A stretch of 64,000 nucleotides of DNA, taken from the NCBI RefSeq assembly GCF_900105755.1, contig NZ_FNTQ01000001.1:7998001-8062000 (forward strand), read 5' to 3'. Made by a program: the position numbers and the translations under genes. The notes beneath the pieces are model-generated. The model searched no databases and was not told the origin of the DNA. It saw only the letters and a list, made by a program, of their open reading frames with translations. This DNA comes from Streptomyces sp. Ag109_O5-10. GTDB lineage: Bacteria > Actinomycetota > Actinomycetes > Streptomycetales > Streptomycetaceae. Shown piece by piece: positions 31,988 through 40,765 of the stretch; positions within the stretch are counted from its first letter, which is position 1, and the number at the start of each line of letters is the position of its first letter.

Positions 31988-34555
31988 TCACTCGTGCGCG
32001 ATGGCGGCCAGCACGTTCATGCGCGAGGCGCGCAACGCCGGCAGCAGCGCGGCGACGACCCCGACGACCGCCGAGCCGATCACCACCGCGACGATCGTGC
32101 CCCACGGGACGGCCAGCGCCTTCATGCCCTGAAGCGCCAGGACCTGCTGGGTGCACACGCCCCACACGAGCCCGAGCGCGAGGCCCAGCACCGCACCGAA
32201 CACCGCGATCACCACCGACTCCAGCCGGATCATCCGGCGCAACTGCCGCCGGGCCAGCCCGATCGCGCGCAGCAGCCCGATCTCCCGGGTGCGTTCCACG
32301 ACCGAGAGGGCGAGGGTGTTGACCACGCCGAGCACCGCGATGACGATCGCCAGCCCGAGCAGCGCGTACACCAGGTAGAGCAGGACCGCGATCTGGTCGT
32401 GGACCAGCTTCTTGTAGTCGGCCTGGTCACGCACCTGTACCTGCGGATACGGCGCCAGCGTCTGCTCCAGCCGGGAGCGCAGTTGATCGGCGCCGGTGCC
32501 CGGGGCCCGGTTGACGTACAGCGCCGAGTCCTGGCCGCCGGGGACGTACTTCTCCACGGTGGCGATGCCGAAGAACAAGCCGCCCTGCGTGCCGAATCCG
32601 CCACCGGTGCCCTGGTCGGTGAGGGCGCCCACCCTCATCTCGGCGGACCTGCCGCCCTGGAACTCGACCGGCAGCACGGTGCCGAGGCGGACCTGGTGGT
32701 CCTTCGCGAAGCCGACGTCCATGCCGAGGCTGCCGTCGGCCAGCGCCGCCGCGGTGTCGCCGCCCCGGTAGACGACGTGGGCGACCTCGTCGACCCGCGG
32801 GTCGTACCCGGCGGCGGTGGTGGTGACCCGTTTTCCGTCCGGCAGCCGTACCGCCACCGGCGCGAACCGCTGTCGTACGACCAGCCCCACGCCCTCGGTG
32901 CCGCGGACCTTGTCGGTGATCTCCTGGGTGAACGGCAGGAAGTTGCCGTTCTGGACGACGAAGTCGGCACCGAGCGTCTTGTCGATCTGCTGGTCGAAGG
33001 ACTTGGACATGGAGGCGCTGGCCACCGACATCCCGCCGACCAGGGCGAGTCCCACCATGAGCGCGGCGGCGGTGGCGCCGGTACGGCGCGGGTTGCGCAG
33101 GGCGTTGCGCTGGCTCATCCGGCCGACCGAACCGAACAGGGCGGGAAAGGCCGCGCCGAGTACCCGGATGACGGGCCGGACGAGCAGCGGGCCCGCGATG
33201 ACGGTCGCGATCAGGGTCAGGATCACCCCGAGCCCCAGCAGCGAGGCCGCCGAAGCCGTCCTGGCCGCGGTCGCGCACCCCGCCAGGGCGGCGACCCCGA
33301 GCGCCCCGACGGCCGAGCCGGTGATCGCCCGCACCCTGAGCGGCTTGCCCACACCGGCGATGTCGGCGTCCACGAGCGCCGCGATCGGCGACACGGCGGC
33401 GGCGCGCCGGGCGGGCAGGTACGCGGCGATGAACGTGACGCCGACGCCCACGACGTACGCCGCGACCGGCGTTTCCCAGCCGATGACCATCTCGGCGGCC
33501 CTGAGGTGCATGCCGAACGCGCTCATCAGCCCGATCAGCCCGAATGCCAGCCCGATCCCGGCGCCCAGACCCAGCGTGGAGCCGACAAGACCGAGCAGCA
33601 CCGCCTCGGTGAGCACGGACCGCCGTATCTGCCGCCGGTCGGCGCCCAACGCGCGCAGCAGGCCCAGTTCGCGGGTGCGCTGGGCGACGAGCATGGAGAA
33701 GGTGTTGACGATCAGGAAGATGCCGACCAGGGTCGCGATGCCCGCGAACCCCAGCATCACGTACTTGATGACGTCGAGGAAGCCGCCGAGGTCGGCGGCG
33801 GAGGACTTCGCCTGCTCGTCCGCGGTCTTCAGGTCGTACCTGCCGGTCCCGATCGCCGCGCCGATACGGCTCTTGACCCGGGCGTCCGTCACCCCCTGTG
33901 CCGCGTCCACCGAGATACTGGTGGCCCGGCCGGGGGTGCCCAGCAGTTCCCTGGCGGCGACCGCCGGATCGAGGAAGACCAGGGCGGCGCCCGGGTTGGT
34001 GGTGGTGAAGGTGGCGATGCCGACGACCTCGACCTCGAAGGTGCCGGGCTGGGCCTGCACGGTGAGGGTGTCGCCGATGCGCACGTGCTTCCCGGCGGCG
34101 GTGTCCGCGTCGAGCAGGGCCTGGCCGGCGCCCCGCGGGGCGTGTCCCGAGGTCAGTTTCAGGGGGCTGCGGTGGGTGAGGTACCAGTCCGTGGCGATGG
34201 TCGGGGCGCCGGTGGTCGGGCCGACCGACTTGTTGTGGCTGTCGACCACCACGATGTTCTGTACGGACACGTCCGCATGGGTCGCCGCAACCCCGTCGAC
34301 CTTGGCGATCTCGCCCGCCAGCGCGGCCGGCACGGTCTGCACGGCGCCGGTCGGCACGGGCGACTTCAGGTCCGCCTTCGGTTCGACCGTCACGTCGGCG
34401 GAGGTGGAGGCGAACAGCCGGTCGAAGGTGCGGGTGACGGTGTCGGAGAAGATCAGGCTGCCCGCGACGAACGCCACGGACAGGACGATGGCCAGCGCGG
34501 ACAGCAGCAGCCGTCCCTTGTGCGCCAGGAAGCTGCGCAGGGTCGCCTTGAGCAC
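31988..34555 (-). CDS. ABC transporter permease, FtsX/MacB type with two FtsX domains
   Basis: This 855-residue permease has an N-terminal anchor (HKGRLLLSALAIVLSVAFVAGS), a large extracytoplasmic region and a three-segment FtsX domain (YVMLGFAGIATLVGIFLIVN onward). A further pair of segments and a second extracytoplasmic region follow. The C-terminal FtsX domain has LLYLVYALLGLAIVIAVLGV and VWGVCTQQVLAL and ends AIAHE. This eight-to-ten helix, double-FtsX layout is usual for actinobacterial antimicrobial-peptide or lipoprotein-type exporters. It lies 4 bases after its ATPase gene. The substrate is unknown. Confidence 0.92.
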   Translation of the reverse strand: MLKATLRSFLAHKGRLLLSALAIVLSVAFVAGSLIFSDTVTRTFDRLFASTSADVTVEPKADLKSPVPTGAVQTVPAALAGEIAKVDGVAATHADVSVQNIVVVDSHNKSVGPTTGAPTIATDWYLTHRSPLKLTSGHAPRGAGQALLDADTAAGKHVRIGDTLTVQAQPGTFEVEVVGIATFTTTNPGAALVFLDPAVAARELLGTPGRATSISVDAAQGVTDARVKSRIGAAIGTGRYDLKTADEQAKSSAADLGGFLDVIKYVMLGFAGIATLVGIFLIVNTFSMLVAQRTRELGLLRALGADRRQIRRSVLTEAVLLGLVGSTLGLGAGIGLAFGLIGLMSAFGMHLRAAEMVIGWETPVAAYVVGVGVTFIAAYLPARRAAAVSPIAALVDADIAGVGKPLRVRAITGSAVGALGVAALAGCATAARTASAASLLGLGVILTLIATVIAGPLLVRPVIRVLGAAFPALFGSVGRMSQRNALRNPRRTGATAAALMVGLALVGGMSVASASMSKSFDQQIDKTLGADFVVQNGNFLPFTQEITDKVRGTEGVGLVVRQRFAPVAVRLPDGKRVTTTAAGYDPRVDEVAHVVYRGGDTAAALADGSLGMDVGFAKDHQVRLGTVLPVEFQGGRSAEMRVGALTDQGTGGGFGTQGGLFFGIATVEKYVPGGQDSALYVNRAPGTGADQLRSRLEQTLAPYPQVQVRDQADYKKLVHDQIAVLLYLVYALLGLAIVIAVLGVVNTLALSVVERTREIGLLRAIGLARRQLRRMIRLESVVIAVFGAVLGLALGLVWGVCTQQVLALQGMKALAVPWGTIVAVVIGSAVVGVVAALLPALRASRMNVLAAIAHE

Positions 34556-34559
34556 CGGC

Positions 34560-35348
34560 TCAGTCCTCCTCGGGTCCGGCGGACCCGCGTCCCACGTCGA
34601 AACGCTTCATGCGTTCCAGTACGGCGTCCGCCGTCGGCCCCTCCATCCGGTCCACGATCCGGCCGTCCGCCAGGAAGAGGACCAGGTCGGAGTGGGCCGC
34701 GGCGCCCGGGTCGTGGGTCACCATGACGACCGTCTGGCCGAGCTGGTCGACCGCCTCCCGCAGAAAGCCCAGCACCTCCAGACCCGCCCGCGAGTCCAGG
34801 TTCCCGGTCGGCTCGTCGGCGAAGATCAGCTCCGGGCGGGAGGCCAGCGCCCGCGCGCAGGCCACCCGCTGCTGCTGGCCGCCGGAGAGCTGCGCGGGCC
34901 GGTGCCCGAGCCGGTCCCGCAGCCCGAGCGTGTCGATGACCTGGTCCAGCCACTTCTCGTCCGGCTTCCTGCCCGCGATGTCCATGGGCAGGGTGATGTT
35001 CTCGGCCGCGTTCAGCGTCGGGATCAGGTTGAACGACTGGAACATGAACCCGATCCGGTCCCGGCGCAGCCGCGTCAGCTCGCGCTCCCTGAGCCCCGTT
35101 ATCTCGGTGCCGCCGAGCCAGATCTGGCCGGCCGACACGGTGTCCAGCCCCGCCAGGCAGTGCATCAAGGTGGACTTGCCGGAACCCGAGGGCCCCATCA
35201 CCGCGGTGAAGCGTCCGCGCGCGATGTCCACGTCCACCGAGTCCAGTGCGAGCACCGCCGTCTCACCCGCGCCGTACGCCTTGGTCAGCCCGCGCGCACG
35301 GGCCGCGACCCCGTCGGCGGCCGGCGCCTCCGCAGCTGCTGTGGACAA
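34560..35348 (-). CDS. ABC transporter ATP-binding protein (MacB/LolD type)
   Basis: This ATPase of about 262 residues has Walker A GPSGSGKST, the Q-loop FMFQSFNLIPTLNA, the signature LSGGQQQRVACARAL, Walker B LIFADEPTGNLDS and the H-loop MVTHDPGAAAHSD. The best start is a TTG ending at 35348, with GGGGAGG 5 bases upstream; the open frame to 35471 adds non-conserved residues. Together with the following permease gene it forms a two-gene exporter operon, divergent from the antitoxin gene at 35501. Confidence 0.92.
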   Translation of the reverse strand: MSTAAAEAPAADGVAARARGLTKAYGAGETAVLALDSVDVDIARGRFTAVMGPSGSGKSTLMHCLAGLDTVSAGQIWLGGTEITGLRERELTRLRRDRIGFMFQSFNLIPTLNAAENITLPMDIAGRKPDEKWLDQVIDTLGLRDRLGHRPAQLSGGQQQRVACARALASRPELIFADEPTGNLDSRAGLEVLGFLREAVDQLGQTVVMVTHDPGAAAHSDLVLFLADGRIVDRMEGPTADAVLERMKRFDVGRGSAGPEED

Positions 35349-35472
35349 GACTGCCTCCCCGTTTCGACGACGGTCGTCCGACTTCTCCGTCCGGCCTCTT
35401 TGTCCGGGTCGAGCGTAGTGTGACCCGTCCCACAGCCGGTACCACTTTTCGATTCCGATGCGCGCTGGCATT

Positions 35473-35492
35473 GCTAGCGCGTCCGCGCTAGC
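35473..35492. promoter_or_regulatory. Palindromic operator ahead of the RHH antitoxin gene
   Basis: GCTAGCGC-GTCC-GCGCTAGC is a perfect 8-bp inverted repeat ending 8 bases before the ATG at 35501. Ribbon-helix-helix antitoxins bind such palindromes to repress their own operon. Confidence 0.7.
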
Positions 35493-35500
35493 TTCGAGGT

Positions 35501-35752
35501 ATGGCGAAGACCCAGCTGAACGTGCGCGTGGACGAGGGCACCGCCAGGGCGGCCCGCGAACGCGCTCTCGCGCGCGGTGTGAGCGTCAACCGCTACATAG
35601 AGGAACTGGTCATGCAGGACACGGGTGAGGCAGGCCGCACCTTCGTCGAGGCCGCCGCCGATTTCATGAAGCAGTACGAGTCCGTCTTCGCCGAGGAGTT
35701 CGGCGAGACGCAGGCTACCGACACGTCTGACAAGACCGAAGGCCACCACTGA
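35501..35752 (+). CDS. Ribbon-helix-helix antitoxin-like protein
   Basis: This 83-residue protein has an N-terminal ribbon-helix-helix pattern (AKTQLNVRVDEGTARAARER then LARGVSVNRYIEELVMQ) and an acidic C-terminal tail (FAEEFGETQATDTSDKTEGHH). The tail is of the kind that binds and blocks a toxin. It is followed 4 bases later by a Fic/Doc-like gene, and the two look like one operon. A palindrome in front suggests autorepression. The assignment to a toxin-antitoxin pair rests on size, order and domain type. Confidence 0.8.
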   Translation: MAKTQLNVRVDEGTARAARERALARGVSVNRYIEELVMQDTGEAGRTFVEAAADFMKQYESVFAEEFGETQATDTSDKTEGHH

Positions 35753-35756
35753 TCCC

Positions 35757-36131
35757 TTGAGCGACCTGACGATCGACCTCGCCTGGCTCCTCATGCTCGC
35801 CGAACAGAAGACCCCCGGTGACCCGCAGGTCACCGACTGGGGCGCGCTGATCGCCGCCGTCGCCAGGCACCGGGCCGAGATATTCGACGTCCCCGTCTAC
35901 GACACCCCGCAGGCCCGCGCCGCGGCCCTGCTCCAGCTGCTGATCCACGTCCCGGCCCTGGAGCGCTCGAACGCCCTGTTCGCGTCCTCGGTCGCTTACG
36001 CCTACCTGGTCGCCAGCGGCCTCAAGGTCGTCACCTCGCCCGAGCAGGTCCGCGACCTGGCCCGGCTGGTGAAGAACGGCGAGGCGAGCGTCGCGGACAT
36101 CGCCGAGGAACTGCGCCGCTGGAGCCTGTGA
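35757..36131 (+). CDS. Fic/Doc-like toxin component with degenerate active site
   Basis: This all-helical protein of about 124 residues is annotated in streptomycetes as the toxin partner of a Fic-type pair. In active Fic/Doc proteins the catalytic motif is H-x-F-x-(D/E)-(G/A)-N-(K/G)-R. Here the corresponding stretch is HVPALERSNALFASSVAYAY, which keeps the leading histidine but lacks the phenylalanine and the canonical acidic-N-K-R core. AMP transfer or phosphorylation by this protein is therefore doubtful. The TTG start at 35757 has no strong ribosome binding site of its own, which suggests coupling to the antitoxin gene. Confidence 0.68.
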   Translation: MSDLTIDLAWLLMLAEQKTPGDPQVTDWGALIAAVARHRAEIFDVPVYDTPQARAAALLQLLIHVPALERSNALFASSVAYAYLVASGLKVVTSPEQVRDLARLVKNGEASVADIAEELRRWSL

Positions 36132-36150
36132 CCGGCTCGACGGTCCGTGA

Positions 36151-36834
36151 TCAGGCCTCCGAAGGCTTGCGCGCGACGCCCAGCGCGCAGTACGAGGAGG
36201 GCAGCCGCGGGCCGTGTTCCGGCAGGAACACCCGGCGGTAGGGGCCGAGTTCGAACCCGGCCGCGCGCAGCTCGGCGACCGGCTCCCGGGACAGATGGCA
36301 GCCGCCGACCAGCAGCGGCCACACCGTCCGGTCCAGGGCCCGCTGGGAGAACCGCATCGCCGGGCCACCGCCCGCGCCGTGCTCGAAGAACCGCAGCTCA
36401 CCGCCCGGCCGCAGCACCCGCCGTACCTCCGCGAGCGCCCGTTGCACATCCCGGACACTGCACAGCACCAGCGAGAGCACCGCCGCGTCGAACGCCTCGC
36501 TCTTCACCGGCAGCGCCTCCGCCGCGCCCGGCACCACGTCCACCGGGACATCGGCGCGCACCGCTGCCTCCGCGGCCAACTGCCGCAGGGTGCGCTCCGG
36601 TTCGATCGCCACGACCTCCGCGACCGAACCGGGATACCGGGCGAAATTGAGCCCGTTGCCCGCGCCGATCTCGATCACCCGCCCGGACAGCCCAAGGAGC
36701 AGCCGCTCCCGGATCGCCGCCATACCGAGTCCGGTCTCGGCGGCCATGCTGCAGCGGGCGTAGAAGCGCGCGAACAGCGGGTGGTGGACGGGATCCCGCG
36801 CCGGTGTCCCGGCGCCGGCGGACATCAGCCGCAT
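36151..36834 (-). CDS. Class I SAM-dependent methyltransferase
   Basis: This methyltransferase of about 227 residues has motif I in VIEIGAGNGLNFARYP (near residue 55), the acidic residue of motif II in VVAIEPERTLRQLA, DAAVLSLVLCSVRDV (motif IV) and LRPGGELRFFEHG (motif post-II). It resembles the UbiE/Methyltransf_11 group. The substrate is unknown. The ATG ending at 36834 follows GGGAGGT at ideal spacing and is preferred to the upstream ATG at 36894. It lies convergent to the Fic-like gene. Confidence 0.86.
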   Translation of the reverse strand: MRLMSAGAGTPARDPVHHPLFARFYARCSMAAETGLGMAAIRERLLLGLSGRVIEIGAGNGLNFARYPGSVAEVVAIEPERTLRQLAAEAAVRADVPVDVVPGAAEALPVKSEAFDAAVLSLVLCSVRDVQRALAEVRRVLRPGGELRFFEHGAGGGPAMRFSQRALDRTVWPLLVGGCHLSREPVAELRAAGFELGPYRRVFLPEHGPRLPSSYCALGVARKPSEA

Positions 36835-36913
36835 GACGGACCTCCCGACGGAAGCGGGTCTACGGTGATTGTCCCCCGTTGCGGCCCGTCGCACCCCCGC
36901 TGCCGCCGACGGC

Positions 36914-37600
36914 TCAGCCGATGAAGTCGCGCACCTGCTCGTAGACCCCGTGGTCGTCGTTCATGTCGGTGTGCGAGATGCAGCCGACGTCGACATTGGT
37001 CGCCCCGCTCAGCTCCGCCGAGGTGTCCGGGTCGATCGCCGCGTCGCAGTCCGACCAGTACGCCGCGTACGAGACGCCGCCGGGCGTCTCGTCACCGGAG
37101 TTCAGGGCGGTCAGGAACGAGCTGCCGGTCGTCATCTCCTTGCAGGAGGTGTACAGCCACCCGCACAGCGAGGCGACGCTGGTCCCGTGGTTCACCCCGG
37201 CGACCGACACGAAGTGGTCCACGTACGAGGTCCCGCCGAGGTTCTTGAGGTAGTAGCGGCTGTTGAGCGCACCCATGGAGTGCACCACCAGGTCCACCTT
37301 CGAGGCACCGGTCCTGGAGAGGACGGACTGGATGTACGTCGACAGCGTCGAGGCCGTGGTGACGTTCGACTTCGTCCAGTCGTACGAGATCGCGTACAGC
37401 TCGGACGACGAGTAGCCGTCCGCCTCGAAGTCCGCGATCCAGTCGTTCCAGCTGCTGGAGTCGCCGCTCAGGCCGTGCACGAACACGATCGGCTCGTGGC
37501 TCGCGGCCTGCGCGGTGCCGGCACTCAGGGGGAGGGACAGAAGGAGCGAACCGGCTACCGCCGACAGAGCGGTTGCGATGCGACGCTCGGCGCGTTGCAT
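36914..37600 (-). CDS. Secreted triacylglycerol lipase (class 2, Bacillus LipA-like)
   Basis: This 228-residue secreted lipase has a signal peptide (MQRAERRIATALSAVAGSLL onward, cleavage near AQA-AS at about residue 32). The oxyanion HG is in EPIVFVHGLSGDSSSW, and the nucleophile Ser is in VVHSMGALNSRYY. The acid is probably in DAAIDPDTSAELSG or nearby, and the catalytic His is in NDDHGVYEQVRDFIG. Length fits the short lipases with no lid. Four cysteines suggest disulfides. It is divergent from a LuxR-type regulator gene with 116 bases between the starts, a layout recalling lipA-lipR of streptomycetes. Confidence 0.88.
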   Translation of the reverse strand: MQRAERRIATALSAVAGSLLLSLPLSAGTAQAASHEPIVFVHGLSGDSSSWNDWIADFEADGYSSSELYAISYDWTKSNVTTASTLSTYIQSVLSRTGASKVDLVVHSMGALNSRYYLKNLGGTSYVDHFVSVAGVNHGTSVASLCGWLYTSCKEMTTGSSFLTALNSGDETPGGVSYAAYWSDCDAAIDPDTSAELSGATNVDVGCISHTDMNDDHGVYEQVRDFIG

Positions 37601-37716
37601 GATGCCTCCTGAAACGGGTGGGGTTGTTCAGGAGTGTCGGGACGGGTCTAGGCGCGCCGCATCGGCGAAGTCGCCAGTCTTTACGAAGCAACTAACTCGC
37701 CAGTAACATCTTTGGT

Positions 37717-39891
37717 GTGGTGATACCGGTGAACCCCCCACACCTTGACCGCACTTCGCCACCGCAGCCGACCGAGGCGGGGCCGTGCCCGGCTCCGGCG
37801 CTCCCCGAGGGCGTCCGCGTCCGAGTGGCACGAGTCGTGTACGAGGACCAGCGCGCCGTGGCCGAACTCGTGCCGCGCCTCACCGGACGGCAGGCCACCG
37901 GCGCCGACCCGCTGCCGGTCGAACCGGCCGAAATGGCACCGGAGTTGCTTCACGCCCTGCGCCGGGAGATCCGCGCCCTGCCCGACGAGACCCGGCTGCT
38001 GTTGCTGCTCGCCGCAGCCGACCAGTACCCGGTCGCCACCCACGCCTTCCTGCGCGCGGTCACCGCCGGCCGGCTCGACACCCGCCCGCTGGAGACCGCG
38101 GAGGCGGCCGGCGTCGCCCACGCCGGTGTCTGCGGGGTGTTCTTCCGCGACCCCTGGACCCGGATCGCCGCCTACGAGACCGGTTCACCGGCCGACCGGC
38201 GCGCGGCCCACCTGCTGCTCGCCCGGGTACTCGGCGGCAAGGGCGAGACGGCCCGCCGCTCCTGGCACCGGGGCGCCGCCGCCCTCGGCCCCAGCGCCCG
38301 GCTCGCGGCGGAACTGCGCACCGCCGCCGACCGGGCCCGCTCCGAAAGACGCCCCGCCCTGGCCCGCGCCCTCGCCGAACGGGCCGCCGAGCTCTGCCCC
38401 GACCCGGCCGAGGAGGCCCGGTTGCTCGCCCTGGCCGCCGCCGACGCCTGGCGCTCCGGAGAACCCGACCGGGCGCGACGGCTGGCCGCCCGCACGGACA
38501 ACACGGCCCTCAACGGCGTCCTCGCCCTCAGGGCGGGCGACGCCGCCGAGGCCTTCGACGCCCTGCTCAGCGCCGCCGTCAGGCAGGAACGTTCCGCCGA
38601 CGCTGTGGAACTCCTCGCCCTCGCCACCGAGGCCGCCCTCTACACCGGCGACCTCAGACGCTGCCGCGAGGCCCATGTCCTCGCCCAGTGGCTCGACCTC
38701 CCGCCGGCCGGCATCCTCGCCGCCCTCGCCCGCGCCGTCGAAGGCCGCTACGCCGACGCCCGGGTCCTCCTCAAGAGCACCGCGGGTCGCTGCGGGCCCG
38801 GCGGCGACCCCGCGCTGCTGATCCACTCCGGCATCGCCGCGCTGCTGCTCGGCGACCACACCCGGGCCGTCGCCGCCACCCTCCGGGCCGCCGCCTCCGC
38901 CCGGTCACGCGGCATCCCGGGGACCGTCGCCCAGGCGATGGAGTTCCGTGCCTACGCCGACTTCTGGACCGGCCGCCCCCGGGCCGCCGAGGCCGCCGCC
39001 CAGGAGGCCCTGCGCCAGGCGTACGCCACCGGGCAGGACAACGGGGCCTGCCATCTCCAGGCCGCGCTCGCCATGTTCGCCGCCGTCACCGGGGACGAGG
39101 AGGCCTGCCGGGAGCGCGCGGCGGCCGCCCGCTCGCACGCCCTGGCGCACGGACTGGGTCTGCCCGCCGCCCTCGCCCAGTGGGCGCTCGCCTTCCTCGA
39201 CCTGGCGGGCGGCCGTTTCCCGGCGGCCGCCGCCCGGCTGCGCGCCCTCGCCGGGTTCGGCCCCGGACACGGCCACCGGGCCATCCGGCACCTGGCCACC
39301 CCGCACTACGTCGAGGCCGCCGTCCGTACCGGGGACACCCGGGTCGCCCGTGCCGCGCACGCCGACTACGACCGCTGGGCGACCGCCGTCCGCAGCCCCG
39401 ACGAGCTCGCGCTCAGCGCCCGCTGCCGGGCCCTGCTTGCCCCGGGTGCCGAGGCGGTCCAGCACTACCGCTGCGCACTGGACCTGCACGCCCGGGGCAC
39501 CCGTGACTTCGAACGCGCCCGCACCGAGCTGCTGTTCGGCGGTGCGCTGCGCCGGCTGCGGCAGCGCACCGAGGCCCGCGACCGGCTGCACAGCGCCCTG
39601 GAGGCCTTCGAGTCCTTCGACGCCCCGCACTGCGCCGCCCAGGCGCGCGCCGAACTCCGCGCCCTGGGTACTCCGTTGACGGCGCACTCCGGGACCGACC
39701 CGGCTGCCGTACTCACCGCCCAGCAGCTGATGGTCGCCCGAATGGCCGCCGAGGGCGCCACGAACCGCGAGATCGCGGACCGTCTCAACCTCAGCCCGCG
39801 CACGATCGACCACCATCTGCGCGGGGTCTTCAGCCGGCTGGGGATCCGCTCCCGGATCGAACTGGTACGGCTGCTGGGGGAGTCGCCCTAG
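37717..39891 (+). CDS. LuxR family regulator, large helical type lacking the NTPase domain
   Basis: This 724-residue protein consists mainly of TPR-like alpha-helical repeats (residues 60-640, with many Ala/Leu/Arg helices). It ends in a LuxR helix-turn-helix (LTAQQLMVARMAAEGATNRE, IADRLNLSPRTIDHHLRGVF). It resembles the C-terminal two thirds of LAL regulators. The N-terminal ATP-binding domain with Walker motifs is missing, and the start lies only 116 bases from the lipase start, so there is no room for it. The position opposite a secreted lipase suggests it controls that gene. Confidence 0.85.
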   Translation: MVIPVNPPHLDRTSPPQPTEAGPCPAPALPEGVRVRVARVVYEDQRAVAELVPRLTGRQATGADPLPVEPAEMAPELLHALRREIRALPDETRLLLLLAAADQYPVATHAFLRAVTAGRLDTRPLETAEAAGVAHAGVCGVFFRDPWTRIAAYETGSPADRRAAHLLLARVLGGKGETARRSWHRGAAALGPSARLAAELRTAADRARSERRPALARALAERAAELCPDPAEEARLLALAAADAWRSGEPDRARRLAARTDNTALNGVLALRAGDAAEAFDALLSAAVRQERSADAVELLALATEAALYTGDLRRCREAHVLAQWLDLPPAGILAALARAVEGRYADARVLLKSTAGRCGPGGDPALLIHSGIAALLLGDHTRAVAATLRAAASARSRGIPGTVAQAMEFRAYADFWTGRPRAAEAAAQEALRQAYATGQDNGACHLQAALAMFAAVTGDEEACRERAAAARSHALAHGLGLPAALAQWALAFLDLAGGRFPAAAARLRALAGFGPGHGHRAIRHLATPHYVEAAVRTGDTRVARAAHADYDRWATAVRSPDELALSARCRALLAPGAEAVQHYRCALDLHARGTRDFERARTELLFGGALRRLRQRTEARDRLHSALEAFESFDAPHCAAQARAELRALGTPLTAHSGTDPAAVLTAQQLMVARMAAEGATNREIADRLNLSPRTIDHHLRGVFSRLGIRSRIELVRLLGESP

Positions 39892-39918
39892 ACCGTCGGC
39901 CGGGTGCGGCGCCGTCCT

Positions 39919-40005
39919 GGCTGGTCGCGCAGTTCCCCGCGCCCCCAAAGGAGGGGTGCTGGTGCAGCACCCCTTCAGGGACGCGGGGAAACCGCGCGAC
40001 CAGCC
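39919..40005. terminator. Long inverted repeat (Streptomyces intergenic element) between convergent genes
   Basis: GGCTGGTCGCGCAGTTCCCC (39919 onward) pairs with the reverse complement ending GCGCGACCAGCC near 40005. Inside, AGGGGTGCT/AGCACCCCT makes a second hairpin. It is the same family of repeat as at 2573 and 48846, and here it probably terminates both the LuxR gene and bioD. Confidence 0.75.
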
Positions 40006-40042
40006 CCCACACACAGCCGTACCCGACCGACGCGGCCCGCCG

Positions 40043-40765
40043 CTACGGTGCTTCCCGCTCCCGGAACGCCTCCGCGTCCCAGCTTCCGTCCAGCCGCGCC
40101 GACAGCCAACTCGGCGCCACCGCACGGAAGTGCGCGGGCGCCAGCGCCCCGGCTCCCTCGGGCAGCGCACCCAGCAGCGGTGCTCCGGCGACCTCCGGCA
40201 GGTCGGCGACATTGCACCGCGACGCCAGATCCGGGGAGTCCGGCCAGCTCCCGATCACCACGCCCAGCAACTCCAGCTCCCTAAGGCGCAGTTCACGGGC
40301 GGTCAGCTCGGTGGTGTTCAGCGTGCCGAGCCCGGCCGACGCCACCACCAGCACCCGCGCGTCCAGCAGCCGGGCCACGTCCGCCAGCGTGCCGCCCGCC
40401 GCGTCGAAGCGGACGAGCAGGCCGCCCGCGCCCTCGACCAGCACCAGTTCGTGCTCGGTGGCCAGCTTGGCGGCGGCCTCGGCCACGTCCCGCGGCCGCA
40501 CGGGGGCCAGCCCCGCCCTGCGGGCCGCCGTGCCCGGCGCCAACGGCTCCGGGAAACGGGCGACTTCGGCCGCCGTCACGGCACCCGCGAGCCGCGCGAC
40601 CTCGTCGGCGTCCCCGCGCTCGTCGGGCCGTACCCCCGTCTGTGCGGCCTTCAGCACCGCCACCGAGCGGCCCGCCGCGAGCGCGGCGGCGGCGACCGCG
40701 GCCGTGGTGACCGTCTTGCCGACCTCCGTGCCCGTCCCCGTGATCACCAGGATCGGCATGCTCAT
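40043..40765 (-). CDS. bioD: Dethiobiotin synthetase
   Basis: BioD closes the ureido ring of dethiobiotin using ATP and CO2. The 240-residue protein has the P-loop ITGTGTEVGKT at the N-terminus, the KAAQTG stretch (near residue 39), ELVLVEGAGGLLVRF (switch II-like) and a final SWDAEAFRER region. The start ATG ending at 40765 overlaps the bioA stop (ATGA). It is the last gene of bioB-bioA-bioD and is followed by a strong inverted repeat. Confidence 0.95.
   Translation of the reverse strand: MSMPILVITGTGTEVGKTVTTAAVAAAALAAGRSVAVLKAAQTGVRPDERGDADEVARLAGAVTAAEVARFPEPLAPGTAARRAGLAPVRPRDVAEAAAKLATEHELVLVEGAGGLLVRFDAAGGTLADVARLLDARVLVVASAGLGTLNTTELTARELRLRELELLGVVIGSWPDSPDLASRCNVADLPEVAGAPLLGALPEGAGALAPAHFRAVAPSWLSARLDGSWDAEAFREREAP

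Noticed and set aside
31898..34726. A 942-residue open frame on the plus strand opposite the ABC permease gene
   Set aside because: Composition is His/Gln/Arg/Gly-rich with no domain. It is the antisense shadow of the clear FtsX permease on the other strand.
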